Source: Tumebacillus permanentifrigoris (GTDB lineage: Bacteria > Bacillota > Bacilli > Tumebacillales > Tumebacillaceae). From it: a stretch of DNA of 64,000 bases. Positions 15,671-24,800 of the stretch are shown piece by piece. Under the pieces are notes generated by a model. It had not been told where the DNA came from. It searched no databases and was given only the letters and a program-made list of their open reading frames with translations. A program made the position numbers and the translations under genes. Every line of letters begins with the position of its first letter. Within the stretch, counting starts at the first letter, position 1. Location of the stretch: assembly GCF_003148565.1 (NCBI RefSeq), contig NZ_QGGL01000009.1:1-64000 (forward strand). Reading direction: 5' to 3'.

Positions 15671-16662
15671 GCTGGGTTCGCCTCGACTTGAAATGCGTGC
15701 TTCACAAGGGCGAAGACACGCTCCTTCACTTCCTCCATCGTGCCGCTTACCGTGCAACCAGACGCACGGGCATGACCGCCGCCTCCCAACTCCTGCGCCA
15801 AAGCGCCAACATCGATGATGTACTTGGAGCGGAAACTGACTTTCACCTTGCCAGGAGTTGCTTCACGGAAGAGGATGCCAACTTCTACCCCTTCGACGTT
15901 GCGCGGGTAATTGACGAGACCTTCGACGTCCTCGTCACAGCCTTTGGCGTCCTCGATCATCTGACGGGTAACACAGAGCCATGCGTACTTGCCGTCCTCG
16001 CTACGCCCTAAGTTTTCCAATGCAGCGCGGATCAACAACACCTGAGCCCAAGTCATCGTCTCCATGACTTTGTCGATCACGTTGTACGGCTGCACACCGA
16101 GCTTGAGCAAGGACGCGGCGATCAGCATCACTTCCTCAGAGGTGTTCGAGTAGCGGAAACCGCCAGTGTCGGTGACCAAGCCGGTATAGAGGCAAGTCGC
16201 CGCATCCAGCGAGAGTTCCAGACCCAGTTCACGCGAGATCTTGTACACGATCTGACAGGTTGCCGCCGCCGTGAGATCCACGAGGTTCTCCGTGCCAAAA
16301 AAGTCATTGGTTTTGTGGTGGTCGATGTTGAGAAGCGCTGCGTCCGTGGCGATCAGGGAGCCTGACAGCCCCAGACGCGGGCGGTCCCCACAGTCAAAGG
16401 AGATGACACTCCGGTACTTGGTCTGGACATCCTCAGGCAGTTTAAAGGAATCCGCCATCGGGAGAAACAAGAACTTGTCCGGAATCGGGTCGTCGTTGAC
16501 AAGCGTGAACGTTTTGCCGAGTTTTGTGAGGAGGTGGGCCGCACCCAGCACAGAACCAAGTGCGTCACCGTCTGGCTTTTCGTGTACGAGCAACAGAAAA
16601 TCATCATGCTCGCGGAAGAATTGGGCTGCCGTCTTATACGCCGCTATCAGTTCCGGAGTCAT
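15667..16662 (-). CDS. nrnA: bifunctional oligoribonuclease / PAP phosphatase (DHH family)
   Basis: A 331-aa DHH-DHHA1 phosphoesterase that degrades nanoRNAs and dephosphorylates 3'-phosphoadenosine 5'-phosphate. The metal motifs are present: HEKPDGDALGS (Asp31, Asp33), FDCGDRPRLG, the hallmark IDHHKTNDFFG, and the C-terminal GGGGHARASG substrate loop. The start is set at the ATG at 16662. An upstream frame to 16902 is a read-through of rbfA sequence. The first 29 nt overlap the end of rbfA. An nrnA between rbfA and truB is common outside Bacillus proper. Confidence 0.95.
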   Translation of the reverse strand: MTPELIAAYKTAAQFFREHDDFLLLVHEKPDGDALGSVLGAAHLLTKLGKTFTLVNDDPIPDKFLFLPMADSFKLPEDVQTKYRSVISFDCGDRPRLGLSGSLIATDAALLNIDHHKTNDFFGTENLVDLTAAATCQIVYKISRELGLELSLDAATCLYTGLVTDTGGFRYSNTSEEVMLIAASLLKLGVQPYNVIDKVMETMTWAQVLLIRAALENLGRSEDGKYAWLCVTRQMIEDAKGCDEDVEGLVNYPRNVEGVEVGILFREATPGKVKVSFRSKYIIDVGALAQELGGGGHARASGCTVSGTMEEVKERVFALVKHAFQVEANPA

Positions 16663-17014
16663 CGCGAGTGTCACCTTCTTTGATATCCCGCAGGACTTCG
16701 CCGATGCGGGTGGAGTAGTCGAGCGAGGTATCGAGTTTGAAGTGCAGTTCTGGGGTACGGCGCAAACGGATGCGGCGTCCGACTTCTGCACGGATGAATC
16801 CTGTTGCTTTTTGCAGGGCTTCCAGCGTGCCCTTGCGCGTTTCGTCGTTGCCCAAGACGCTGACGTAGACAGTGGCATGCTGCAGGTCGCCGGATGCTTC
16901 AACGCCCGTGATGGTCACGAACCCGACACGCGGGTCTTTTACATCAGTGCGCACGATGTCGACAATCTCTTTTTTGATTTGCTCGCCGACGCGGCTGACA
17001 CGAATCTTGGCCAT
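16634..17014 (-). CDS. rbfA: 30S ribosome-binding factor A
   Basis: A 126-aa late 30S maturation factor with a KH-like fold. The N-terminal RVSRVGEQIKKEI, DPRVGFVTITGVEAS, ATVYVSVLG and the RIRLRRTPELHFKLD motif are diagnostic. The C-terminal tail is acidic. GAGGTG precedes the ATG. It follows infB by about 96 nt, a gap that in B. subtilis would hold ylxP. Confidence 0.97.
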   Translation of the reverse strand: MAKIRVSRVGEQIKKEIVDIVRTDVKDPRVGFVTITGVEASGDLQHATVYVSVLGNDETRKGTLEALQKATGFIRAEVGRRIRLRRTPELHFKLDTSLDYSTRIGEVLRDIKEGDTRDDSGTDSGV

Positions 17015-17065
17015 GTTGGGTCACCTCTTATACCAGGATGTTTGAAAGGTCATATGTAGAAGTTA

Positions 17066-17101
17066 GGAGTTGCGCTCAGCGCGAACGCGAGACACAACTC
17101 C
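17066..17101 (-). other. nested hairpin between infB and rbfA
   Basis: On the minus strand, GGAGTTG and CAACTCC arms enclose an inner CTCGCG-TTCG-CGC(T)GAG stem with a UUCG tetraloop, 36 nt in all. The downstream tract (UAACUUCUACAU) is only weakly U-rich, so this is more likely a processing, stabilising or attenuating element than a strong terminator. It lies where ylxP is found in B. subtilis. Confidence 0.5.
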
Positions 17102-17110
17102 AAGTTGGGT

Positions 17111-19483
17111 TTATACGATCTTAATCTGTTCCATCTGGAAGGATTCGATGATATCGCCTTCGCGGATGTCGTTGAAACGTTCCAAGGTGACCCCACACTC
17201 GAAGTTGGTTGCCACTTCTTTGGCGTCGTCCTTGAAGCGCTTGAGCGCGTCGAGTTTACCCGTGTACAGGACGATGCCATCACGGATCAGGCGAGCTTCT
17301 GCATTACGCACAATCTTGCCTTCCGTGACATAGCAGCCTGCGATGGTGCCCACTTTGGAGACCTTGAAGGTCTGGCGGACTTCGGCGCGGCCATTGAGAA
17401 CTTCCTTGAATTCCGGGTCGAGCATCCCTTTGAGGGCTGCTTCGATTTCATCGATCGCGTTGTAGATGACGCGGTAGAGGCGTACATCGACTTTCTCGGA
17501 TTCAGCCATTTTCTCCGCATTCGGCTGCGGACGAACGTTGAAACCGATGACGATCGCGTTCGATGCGGTTGCGAGGATGATGTCGGATTCGTTGATCGCA
17601 CCAACGCCTTGGTGAACGACGCGGACGCGAACGCCTTCGACTTCGATCTTCTCAAGCGAGCTGCGGAGGGCTTCGGAAGAACCTTGAACGTCAGCCTTGA
17701 GGATCACGTTGAGTTCCTTCATTTCGCCGTCCTTGATCTTGCTGAACAGGTCGTCGAGCGTTACACGGCTCTGCGAAGAAATGGCTTCCGCACGAACTTT
17801 TGCAACGCGCTTGTCGACCAGTTTGGATGCTTTGCGCTCATCGTCGTAGACGACGAAGGAGTCACCAGCAGACGGAACGTCGGAGAGACCGAGGATTTCA
17901 ACCGGCATCGACGGACCTGCTTCCTTGATTCGGCGACCACGGTCATTGACCATCGCACGGACCTTACCATAGGTGGTTCCGCAGACGACGACGTCGCCGA
18001 CGCGCAGCGTACCGTTTTGAACGAGCATCGTAGCAACCGGACCGCGGCCTTTGTCCAGCTCGGCCTCGATTACCGTACCGCGTGGGCGGCCGTTCGCGTT
18101 CGCTTTGAGTTCGCCGACTTCGGAGACGAGCAGGATCATTTCCAGCAGGTCTTCGATGTGCAACTTTTGCTTCGCGGACAGGGTTACGAAGATCGTTTCC
18201 CCACCCCACTCCTCAGCTACGAGGCCATACTCGGTGAGTTCTTGCTTAATTTTATCCGGGTTCGCATCCGGTTTGTCGATCTTGTTGATCGCGACGATGA
18301 TCGGCACGTTCGCTGCCTTCGCATGGTTGATCGCTTCAACGGTTTGCGGCATGACGCCGTCGTCCGCTGCAACGACCAGGATGGTGATGTCGGTGACTTG
18401 CGCACCACGTGCACGCATCGAGGTAAACGCTGCGTGACCTGGGGTGTCGAGGAAGGTGATTTTTTTGCCTTTGATCTCGACTTGGTACGCCCCGATGTGC
18501 TGGGTGATCCCGCCTGCTTCAGAAGCGGTGACGTTGGTCGTGCGGATCGCGTCAAGCAGGGTGGTTTTCCCGTGGTCGACGTGGCCCATGATCGTGACGA
18601 TCGGCGAGCGCTCCAGCAAGTCTTCCTGGTTCTCCTCTTCGATCAGCATGTCGAGAGCTTCCTCATCGACCGGCTCTTTGACGATAACTTCTACGCCGAG
18701 GTCTTCGCCGACGAGTTGAACTGCGTCGGTGTCGATCTCTTGGTTGATTGTCGCCATGATGCCGAGGAACAGGAGCTTTTTGATGATCTCGGACGCTTCA
18801 CGCTTCATCGCTTTGGCGAGGTCGCCAACCGAAATCGGCCCTTCGATCTCAATGGACTTCGGCAAATCCGGCAATCTCGGAGCCGGACGCTGACCGCCCT
18901 GATTGCTCTGGTAGCCACCACGAGCGCCACCACGGTTCCCACCGCGGTTGTTGCTGTTGCCGCCACGGTTGTTGTTCCCACCTGGGCGGTTGTTGCCACC
19001 CGGACGGTTGTTGTTCCCGCCTGGACGGTTGTTGTTACTACCCGGACGGTTGTTGTTGGTACTCGTACCGCCCGTGGCTGGTTTGGCACCACTAGTGCCT
19101 GGCTTCGCGCCCGGTGTCACACCCGGTTTTTTCGGGATGCGCTGGTTGCGCGGTTGAGAGGCTACAGAGGCGACACGATCAGGTACGAGCGTATCGTAAT
19201 CCTTCTCCGTGTTACCTGCTGCTTCCGACGTTTGCGTCTGTTTGGTTGTTTCATTCGGTTTGTTGTTTTGAGTCATATTCCCCTGTGTTCTCCGTTCTCC
19301 ACCAGATTGATGATTGGATTCTTTGATTTTTCGCATGAACAGTTCCACCTGCTCGACCATCGGTGTATCCATCACGCTCATGTGGTTGGTCACAGTGACC
19401 CCTACACGACCGAGGATGTTGATGATCTCCTTGCTGGACATATTCTGCTGTTTTGCGTATTCATACACCCGCAATTTGGTCAC
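17111..19483 (-). CDS. infB: translation initiation factor IF-2
   Basis: A 790-aa GTPase that places initiator tRNA on the 30S subunit. It starts with an IF2N module ([20 protein letters not shown]) and has a low-complexity Asn/Gly/Arg/Pro linker (about 143-197, repeated NNRPGG). A second IF2N-like segment follows, then the G domain with G1 GHVDHGKTT (300-308), DTPGHAAF and NKIDKP, then domains II-IV. The start is a GTG at 19483 overlapping the ylxQ stop (GTGA), with GGAG 9 nt upstream. The linker is unusually repetitive for the family. Confidence 0.98.
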   Translation of the reverse strand: MTKLRVYEYAKQQNMSSKEIINILGRVGVTVTNHMSVMDTPMVEQVELFMRKIKESNHQSGGERRTQGNMTQNNKPNETTKQTQTSEAAGNTEKDYDTLVPDRVASVASQPRNQRIPKKPGVTPGAKPGTSGAKPATGGTSTNNNRPGSNNNRPGGNNNRPGGNNRPGGNNNRGGNSNNRGGNRGGARGGYQSNQGGQRPAPRLPDLPKSIEIEGPISVGDLAKAMKREASEIIKKLLFLGIMATINQEIDTDAVQLVGEDLGVEVIVKEPVDEEALDMLIEEENQEDLLERSPIVTIMGHVDHGKTTLLDAIRTTNVTASEAGGITQHIGAYQVEIKGKKITFLDTPGHAAFTSMRARGAQVTDITILVVAADDGVMPQTVEAINHAKAANVPIIVAINKIDKPDANPDKIKQELTEYGLVAEEWGGETIFVTLSAKQKLHIEDLLEMILLVSEVGELKANANGRPRGTVIEAELDKGRGPVATMLVQNGTLRVGDVVVCGTTYGKVRAMVNDRGRRIKEAGPSMPVEILGLSDVPSAGDSFVVYDDERKASKLVDKRVAKVRAEAISSQSRVTLDDLFSKIKDGEMKELNVILKADVQGSSEALRSSLEKIEVEGVRVRVVHQGVGAINESDIILATASNAIVIGFNVRPQPNAEKMAESEKVDVRLYRVIYNAIDEIEAALKGMLDPEFKEVLNGRAEVRQTFKVSKVGTIAGCYVTEGKIVRNAEARLIRDGIVLYTGKLDALKRFKDDAKEVATNFECGVTLERFNDIREGDIIESFQMEQIKIV

Positions 19484-19812
19484 TCAGTCACACTCCCATC
19501 CAATTCATTTGCTAATTGGATGATGCGTCCGGCAAAGCCTTTGTCGGTGATCACGGCAATCGCACCATGCTCCTTGCCCAAGGCGCGACCGAGGCGTTCC
19601 TTATCGAACAATTCGATGAGGGGCACTCCAAACGACTTGCATTTGTCGTGATACTTTTTCATGGCGTTGCCGCCTGTGTCTTTGGCCACGATGGCCAGCA
19701 GTGCCTTGCCTGCACCAGAGCGAATCGACTGCATGCAGGCGTCGCTTCCGGTGATCAGTGCGCCAGCGCGTTTGGCAAGTCCTAAGAGGTTTGCGATTTT
19801 TTCTTCACTCAT
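19480..19812 (-). CDS. ylxQ: L7Ae-family ribosomal protein-like RNA-binding protein YlxQ
   Basis: A 110-aa member of the L7Ae/L30e/S12e/Gadd45 kink-turn-binding fold. Family marks are the N-terminal [18 protein letters not shown] and a central [16 protein letters not shown]. subtilis YlxQ in the same position binds K-turn RNA in vitro, but its cellular target is not settled. It overlaps rnpM by 8 nt and infB by 4 nt. GGAGGG precedes the ATG. Confidence 0.93.
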   Translation of the reverse strand: MSEEKIANLLGLAKRAGALITGSDACMQSIRSGAGKALLAIVAKDTGGNAMKKYHDKCKSFGVPLIELFDKERLGRALGKEHGAIAVITDKGFAGRIIQLANELDGSVTE

Positions 19813-20089
19813 CAGGGCCCTCCGGTTCCACCTCGGCGAGTTGCTCGGCGAGGCTGTCGTAGATGGTTGCAGACACAGACGTTTTCAGGGAGCGGTCGAG
19901 CGCTTTTTTCTTGCGGGCAGGTGTCAAACAAGTAACGTTGCGACAGATGTACGCCCCACGCCCTGGCTTGCGGCCAGAAGCGTCGAGGTCAACCGTTCCG
20001 TCCGTCTGGTTGTAGACGATCCGGATTAATTCACGCTTGGGCTTCATTTCTTGGCAACCCACGCATTTGCGCAGAGGGATCTTTCTCAT
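19805..20089 (-). CDS. rnpM: YlxR family RNA-binding protein (RNase P modulator RnpM)
   Basis: A 94-aa small basic protein. The signature KCVGCQEMKPKREL, a Gly-Arg-Gly-Ala-Tyr-Ile-Cys strand and a Lys-rich turn identify the YlxR/DUF448 family. The B. subtilis orthologue has been reported to bind RNase P RNA and modulate its activity, hence RnpM. The tail is Glu/Pro-rich and is longer than the core requires. It lies between nusA and ylxQ, the canonical place. Confidence 0.93.
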   Translation of the reverse strand: MRKIPLRKCVGCQEMKPKRELIRIVYNQTDGTVDLDASGRKPGRGAYICRNVTCLTPARKKKALDRSLKTSVSATIYDSLAEQLAEVEPEGPDE

Positions 20090-20124
20090 GTGGGTGAAAC
20101 TCCCTCCTTTACGTATTCAGTTGG

Positions 20125-21210
20125 TTATTCTTGAACTTCGTAAGCAGCATCCCGGACCTGTTCGTCAGAGGACGTGCCGTTGGCTTGCGATTCGCTCTTG
20201 ATGTCGATCTTCCAACCCGTCAACTTCGCGGCGAGGCGTGCGTTCTGGCCTTCCTTGCCGATGGCGAGCGACAGTTGGTAGTCCGGCACAACAACGCGTG
20301 CCACTTTGTTCTCCTCGTCCACGTCAACCGAGACGACTTTCGAGGGCGACAGCGAGTTGGCTACGAGTTCCACCGGGTCCTCGCTCCATTTGACGATGTC
20401 AATTTTCTCGCCTTTGAGTTCGTTGACGATCGTTTGCACGCGCATGCCGCGCGGACCGACGCATGCGCCGACCGGATCGACATCCTCGTTGCGCGAGAAG
20501 ACCGCGATCTTGGATCGGTAGCCCGCTTCACGAGCGACCGATTTGAGTTCGACGACACCTTCGTAGATCTCTGGAACTTCTAGCTCAAACAGGCGCTTGA
20601 GCAGACCCGGATGGGTACGGGAGACCATGACTTGCGGTCCCTTGGTGGTTTTTTCAACCTTGGTGATGTAGGCTTTGACGCGGTCGTTGTGCTTGAACTT
20701 TTCCGTCGGCATCACTTCGTTCAGCGGCATCACCGCTTCAACTTTGCCGAGGTCTACATAGTAGAAACGGCTGTCTTGACGTTGGACGATACCCGTGACG
20801 ATATCGTGTTCGCGGTCGACGAACGCCGTGTAGATCAAGCCGCGCTCCGCTTCCCGGATCCGTTGGGTGACGACCTGTTTCGCAGTTTGGGCTGCGATGC
20901 GGCCGAAATCGCGCGGGGTGACTTCGATCTCGGCGATGTCGCCGATCTGGAAGCCTGGGTCAATCTGCTCCGCAGCGTCCAGCGAAATTTCCAGACGCGG
21001 ATCGGTCGGGTCTTCTACGACCGTTTTGCGGGCGTAGACTTTGACCAATCCAGTATGACGATTGACATCGACGCGCACGTTTTGCGCCGAGTTAAAGTTG
21101 CGTTTGTATCCCGAGATCAGAGCCGCCTCGATCGCTTCGATCAAGATTTCCTTGGCGATGCCTTTTTCGCGTTCGATCTGTTCTAATGCATCCATAAAGT
21201 CTGTATTCAT
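20125..21210 (-). CDS. nusA: transcription termination/antitermination factor NusA
   Basis: A 361-aa protein with an N-terminal RNAP-binding domain (about 1-125, MDALEQIEREKGI), an S1 domain (about 133-200), and KH1 and KH2 (about 205-340; GPRGMRVQTIVNELKGEKID and GKEGQNARLAAKLTG). No C-terminal acidic repeats, as in Gram-positives. An AGGAGG is 12 nt upstream of the ATG at 21210, with a second in-frame ATG five codons later. NusA controls pausing and intrinsic termination. It is the second gene of the rimP operon, 45 nt after rimP. Confidence 0.98.
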   Translation of the reverse strand: MNTDFMDALEQIEREKGIAKEILIEAIEAALISGYKRNFNSAQNVRVDVNRHTGLVKVYARKTVVEDPTDPRLEISLDAAEQIDPGFQIGDIAEIEVTPRDFGRIAAQTAKQVVTQRIREAERGLIYTAFVDREHDIVTGIVQRQDSRFYYVDLGKVEAVMPLNEVMPTEKFKHNDRVKAYITKVEKTTKGPQVMVSRTHPGLLKRLFELEVPEIYEGVVELKSVAREAGYRSKIAVFSRNEDVDPVGACVGPRGMRVQTIVNELKGEKIDIVKWSEDPVELVANSLSPSKVVSVDVDEENKVARVVVPDYQLSLAIGKEGQNARLAAKLTGWKIDIKSESQANGTSSDEQVRDAAYEVQE

Positions 21211-21255
21211 CTGACTCTTGATCCTCCTATCTAGCGGGTGCTGTCAGAATTCAAT

Positions 21256-21729
21256 TTAGAAGACGACAGCAAGACGAGCCGAGGCAATGCTCTCAGCTGG
21301 CAGAGTGATGGTTTTCTTCGCTTCCTTCACGGCAACCGTGACGGTTAGAGCACCGCCTTCGTAACCCTCCAGCAGTCCTTCGAACGATTTCTGTCCATTA
21401 ACAGGTTCATACGTGGTTATGTATACGTGCTTGCCGATCGAGCGTTCGAAGTCGGCCGGCTTTTTCAACGGACGTTCCGCGCCCGGACTCGACACTTCCA
21501 AGAAATAACTGGTTGGGATCGGGTCCACCTCGTCGAGCATATCGGAAACTCTCTCACTTACACGACCGCAGTCGTCGATATCAACGCCCTCAGGCTTATC
21601 GATGAAGATGCGCAGGAACCAGTTGGCCCCTTCCTTTTTGTACTCCACGTCTACGAGCTCGAGACCCTCGCCTTCGACGAGCGGTGTCGCGAGTTCTTCG
21701 ACTATCTCGGTGACTTTGCGCTTGGTCAT
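21256..21729 (-). CDS. rimP: ribosome maturation factor RimP
   Basis: A 157-aa 30S maturation factor (YlxS) with an N-terminal KH-like domain and a C-terminal SH3-like barrel. [13 protein letters not shown], the [16 protein letters not shown] segment and [16 protein letters not shown] are the family signatures. AAGGAGG sits 6 nt before the ATG. It is the first gene of the rimP-nusA-rnpM-ylxQ-infB operon, driven by the promoter at 21866-21894. Confidence 0.97.
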   Translation of the reverse strand: MTKRKVTEIVEELATPLVEGEGLELVDVEYKKEGANWFLRIFIDKPEGVDIDDCGRVSERVSDMLDEVDPIPTSYFLEVSSPGAERPLKKPADFERSIGKHVYITTYEPVNGQKSFEGLLEGYEGGALTVTVAVKEAKKTITLPAESIASARLAVVF

Positions 21730-21813
21730 TTGTACCCTCCTTGTGTTTCAGCAAACGGACGTGGCAGTAGTATTCCCACAGAACACCCGATGTGAAACAC
21801 CTAGATAAACCGA

Positions 21814-21835
21814 AAGAGTGGGTTTCCCCACTCTT
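21814..21835 (-). promoter_or_regulatory. leader hairpin with a GAAA tetraloop upstream of rimP
   Basis: In minus-strand RNA, AAGAGUGGG-GAAA-CCCACUCUU forms a perfect 9-bp stem closed by a GNRA tetraloop, followed by UCGGUUUAUC. It lies inside the transcribed leader of the rimP operon, about 25-45 nt past the expected start site. The tract after the stem is a poor U-run. It may be an attenuator, a protein-binding leader element, or the end of polC read-through transcripts. Confidence 0.6.
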
Positions 21836-21865
21836 CATACGTACCGTATTCTACGTCTTACCCAA

Positions 21866-21894
21866 AGTATAGCATGGCTCACAAGACTATGCAA
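21866..21894 (-). promoter_or_regulatory. sigma-A promoter of the rimP-nusA-infB operon
   Basis: On the minus strand: TTGCAT (21894-21889), 17-bp spacer, TATACT (21871-21866). The -35 begins 2 nt past the polC stop codon. Both elements match at four to five of six positions with optimal spacing. The leader would be about 130 nt. Confidence 0.8.
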
Positions 21895-21896
21895 CC

Positions 21897-24800
21897 TTAG
21901 AACAGGGACAGCTGATTGGTCTCCGGGAGGCCGACCAAGCACTTGTGCGCCTCCAACAATTCGACCACCGTCTTGGAAATCCGGGACTTTTCCTGCAGAT
22001 CTTGCACCGACAGAAACTCCCCGTGCTTGGCGGCTTCCACGATCGATTTCGCTGCCGACTCCCCACAGCCTGCAAGTGCGCCAAACGGCGGGAGCAGGCC
22101 ATTTTCTTCCTTAATAACTTGGAACTTCGTCGCACCTGACTTGTAGAGATCAAGCGGCAGGAACTTGTAGCCCCGCGCCGTCATCTCCAGCGCCATCTCG
22201 AGGACGGTGTGCAACGCTTTTTCCTTCGGTGCGGCGTTGAAGCCCTTCGCTTCGATCTCTTCGAGCTTGGCAACGATCGAGTCATAGCCTTTGCCCATGA
22301 TTTCCAGATCGAAATCGTCGGCGCGAACGGAGAAGTAGGTCGCGTAGAACTCCAGCGGGTAGTGGACTTTGAAGTACGCAATCCGCACCGCCATCAGCAC
22401 ATACGCGGTGGCGTGCGCCTTCGGGAACATGTACTTGATCTGTTTACAAGACCAGATGTACCAGTCGGGCACGTTGTTTCGCTTCATCTCTTCTTCCATC
22501 TCCAGGGTCAAGCCTTTCCCCTTACGCACGCTCTCCATGATCTTGAAGGCAAACGAAGGTTCCAGACCCGCGTAGATCAGATAGACCATGATGTCATCTC
22601 GACAACCGATAACTTCCTTGAGTTTGCAGATCTTGTCCTGGATCAGCTTCTGTGCATTGTTCAACCAGACGTCCGTTCCGTGCGACAGGCCGGAGATCTG
22701 CAACAACTCGGAGAAGGTCGAGGGTTTGGTATCATCGAGCATCTGACGCACGAACTTCGTCCCGAACTCCGGGATGCCATAGGTGCCCGTCTTGGAGCGA
22801 ATGCGTTGCGGCGTGACCGGATTGTCCGGGTCGATGGTCAGCGCATCCGTGCCGGAGAACAGCGACATGACTTTCGGATCGGAGGTCGGAATTTTTTTCG
22901 GGTCGAGCCCGGTCAAGTCTTGGAGCATCCGGATCACGGTCGGGTCATCGTGCCCCAGAATATCGAGTTTCAGCAAGTTGTCATGAATCGAGTGGAAGTC
23001 GAAGTGCGACGTTTTCCACTCGGCGTTTTTATCATCGGCCGGGAACTGGATTGGGCAGAAGTCGTACACGTCCATGTAATCTGGCACGACGAGAATACCG
23101 CCCGGATGTTGACCGGTGGTGCGCTTGATCCCGGTACACCCCGCAACCAGACGCATCATCTCGGCGTTGCGCAGGTTCCATCCCTTTTCCTCCGCGAACT
23201 TCTTGACGTAACCAAATGCGGTCTTGTCCGCAACGGTTGCAATCGTCCCTGCGCGGTACACGAATTCGTCCCCGAACAGGACTTTGGTGTAGGCATGGGC
23301 TTGTGATTGGTATTCACCCGAGAAGTTCAAATCGATATCAGGGACTTTGTCGCCCTTGAAGCCGAGGAAGGTTTCGAACGGAATGTCGTGGCCGTCCTTG
23401 TCAAATGTAGTGCCACATTTCGGGCAGTCTTGGTCTGGCAAGTCGAAGCCAGAACCGACAGAACCGTCAGAAATCCACTGACTGTGCAGGCAACTTGGGC
23501 ATCGATAGTGCGGCTGCAACGGATTGACCTCGGTGATCTCGGTAAAGGTTGCGACCAGCGAAGAACCGACAGAACCACGCGAACCGACGAGGTAGCCATC
23601 GCTGAGTGATTTTTTTACGATCTTCGCCGAAATCAGATAGATGACGGCGAACCCGTGCGTGATGATCGAGTTCAACTCTTTTTCCAGACGCTTCTCGACG
23701 ATCTCCGGCAGCGGGGTGCCATAGAGCTCATGCGCTTTTTCATAGCACATCGTGCGAATCTCTTCGTCCGTACCTTCAATCTTCGGCGTGTACAGCTGTT
23801 CTGGAACCGGTGAGACGTCCTCGATCATGTCCGCAATTCGGTTGGTGTTGGTGACGACCACCTCTTGCGCCAGTTCTGGGCCGAGGTAGGAGAACGCCTC
23901 CAACATCTCATTGGTCGACATGAAGTACAGCGGCGGCTGATCATCTGCATCGCGGTCATTCTGGGCTTTGAGGAAGACTTGGCGATAGATCGCATCCTCT
24001 GGGTTCAGGAAGTGTACGTCCCCTGTCGCCACGACAGGCTTGTCCAGCGCCTTGCCGATCTCGAGGATCGTGCGGTGATAGTGCTGAACCGAATCGAGCG
24101 TGGAGATCGATTCGTTGCGCAGGAGTGGCTTGTAATGCAAGAGCGGTTGAATCTCCAGGTAGTCATAGAACTCCGCAATCTCGCTCAACTCATCCTTGGT
24201 CTTGCCGCGCAGGATGCCGTCAAACAATTCTCCCTGCTGACACGCAGTCCCGACGATCAACCCTTCCCGATACTTCGCGATCAACGATCTCGGGACGCGC
24301 GGAACGCGGTGGTAGTACTTGATGTGCGCTTCCGAGACAAGCTTGTAGAGGTTTTTCAACCCGGTTTTGTTTTTGACGAGGATCGTGGCATGAAACGGAC
24401 GCTGTCGGCTGTAATCGATCTCGCCTTCGTTCGTATTCAGTTGGGTCAGGGTTTGGATGCCCTTCTCCTGCATTTCTTTCAACATATATTGGTAGATTTT
24501 CGCCAGCGCCACCGTGTCATCGAGCGCACGGTGGGCGTTGAGCAAATCGACATCGAATTTTTTCGCAAGCGTTCCGAGGCGGTAGTTCTTCTCTTTCGTG
24601 TAGAGTTTGCGAGCCAGCGACAGGGTGTCGAGGACGATGTTGTCCCACGATTCCATCCCGGCGCGCATCGAACAAGCTTTCAAAAAGCCCAAGTCAAACT
24701 CTGCGTTGTGCGCGACGAGAATCGCATCGCCGATAAAAGCACGGAAGTCAGGCAGCACTTCGTGGAGTTTGCGTTGACCGCGCACCATGTCGTTGGTGAT

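Noticed and set aside
18900-19080. DNA tandem repeat between genes
   Set aside because: It encodes the Asn-Arg-Pro-Gly-Gly linker of IF-2, in frame.
17105-19651. An 848-codon open frame on the plus strand
   Set aside because: Antisense to infB; same shadow composition, no domain, and it spans two real genes.
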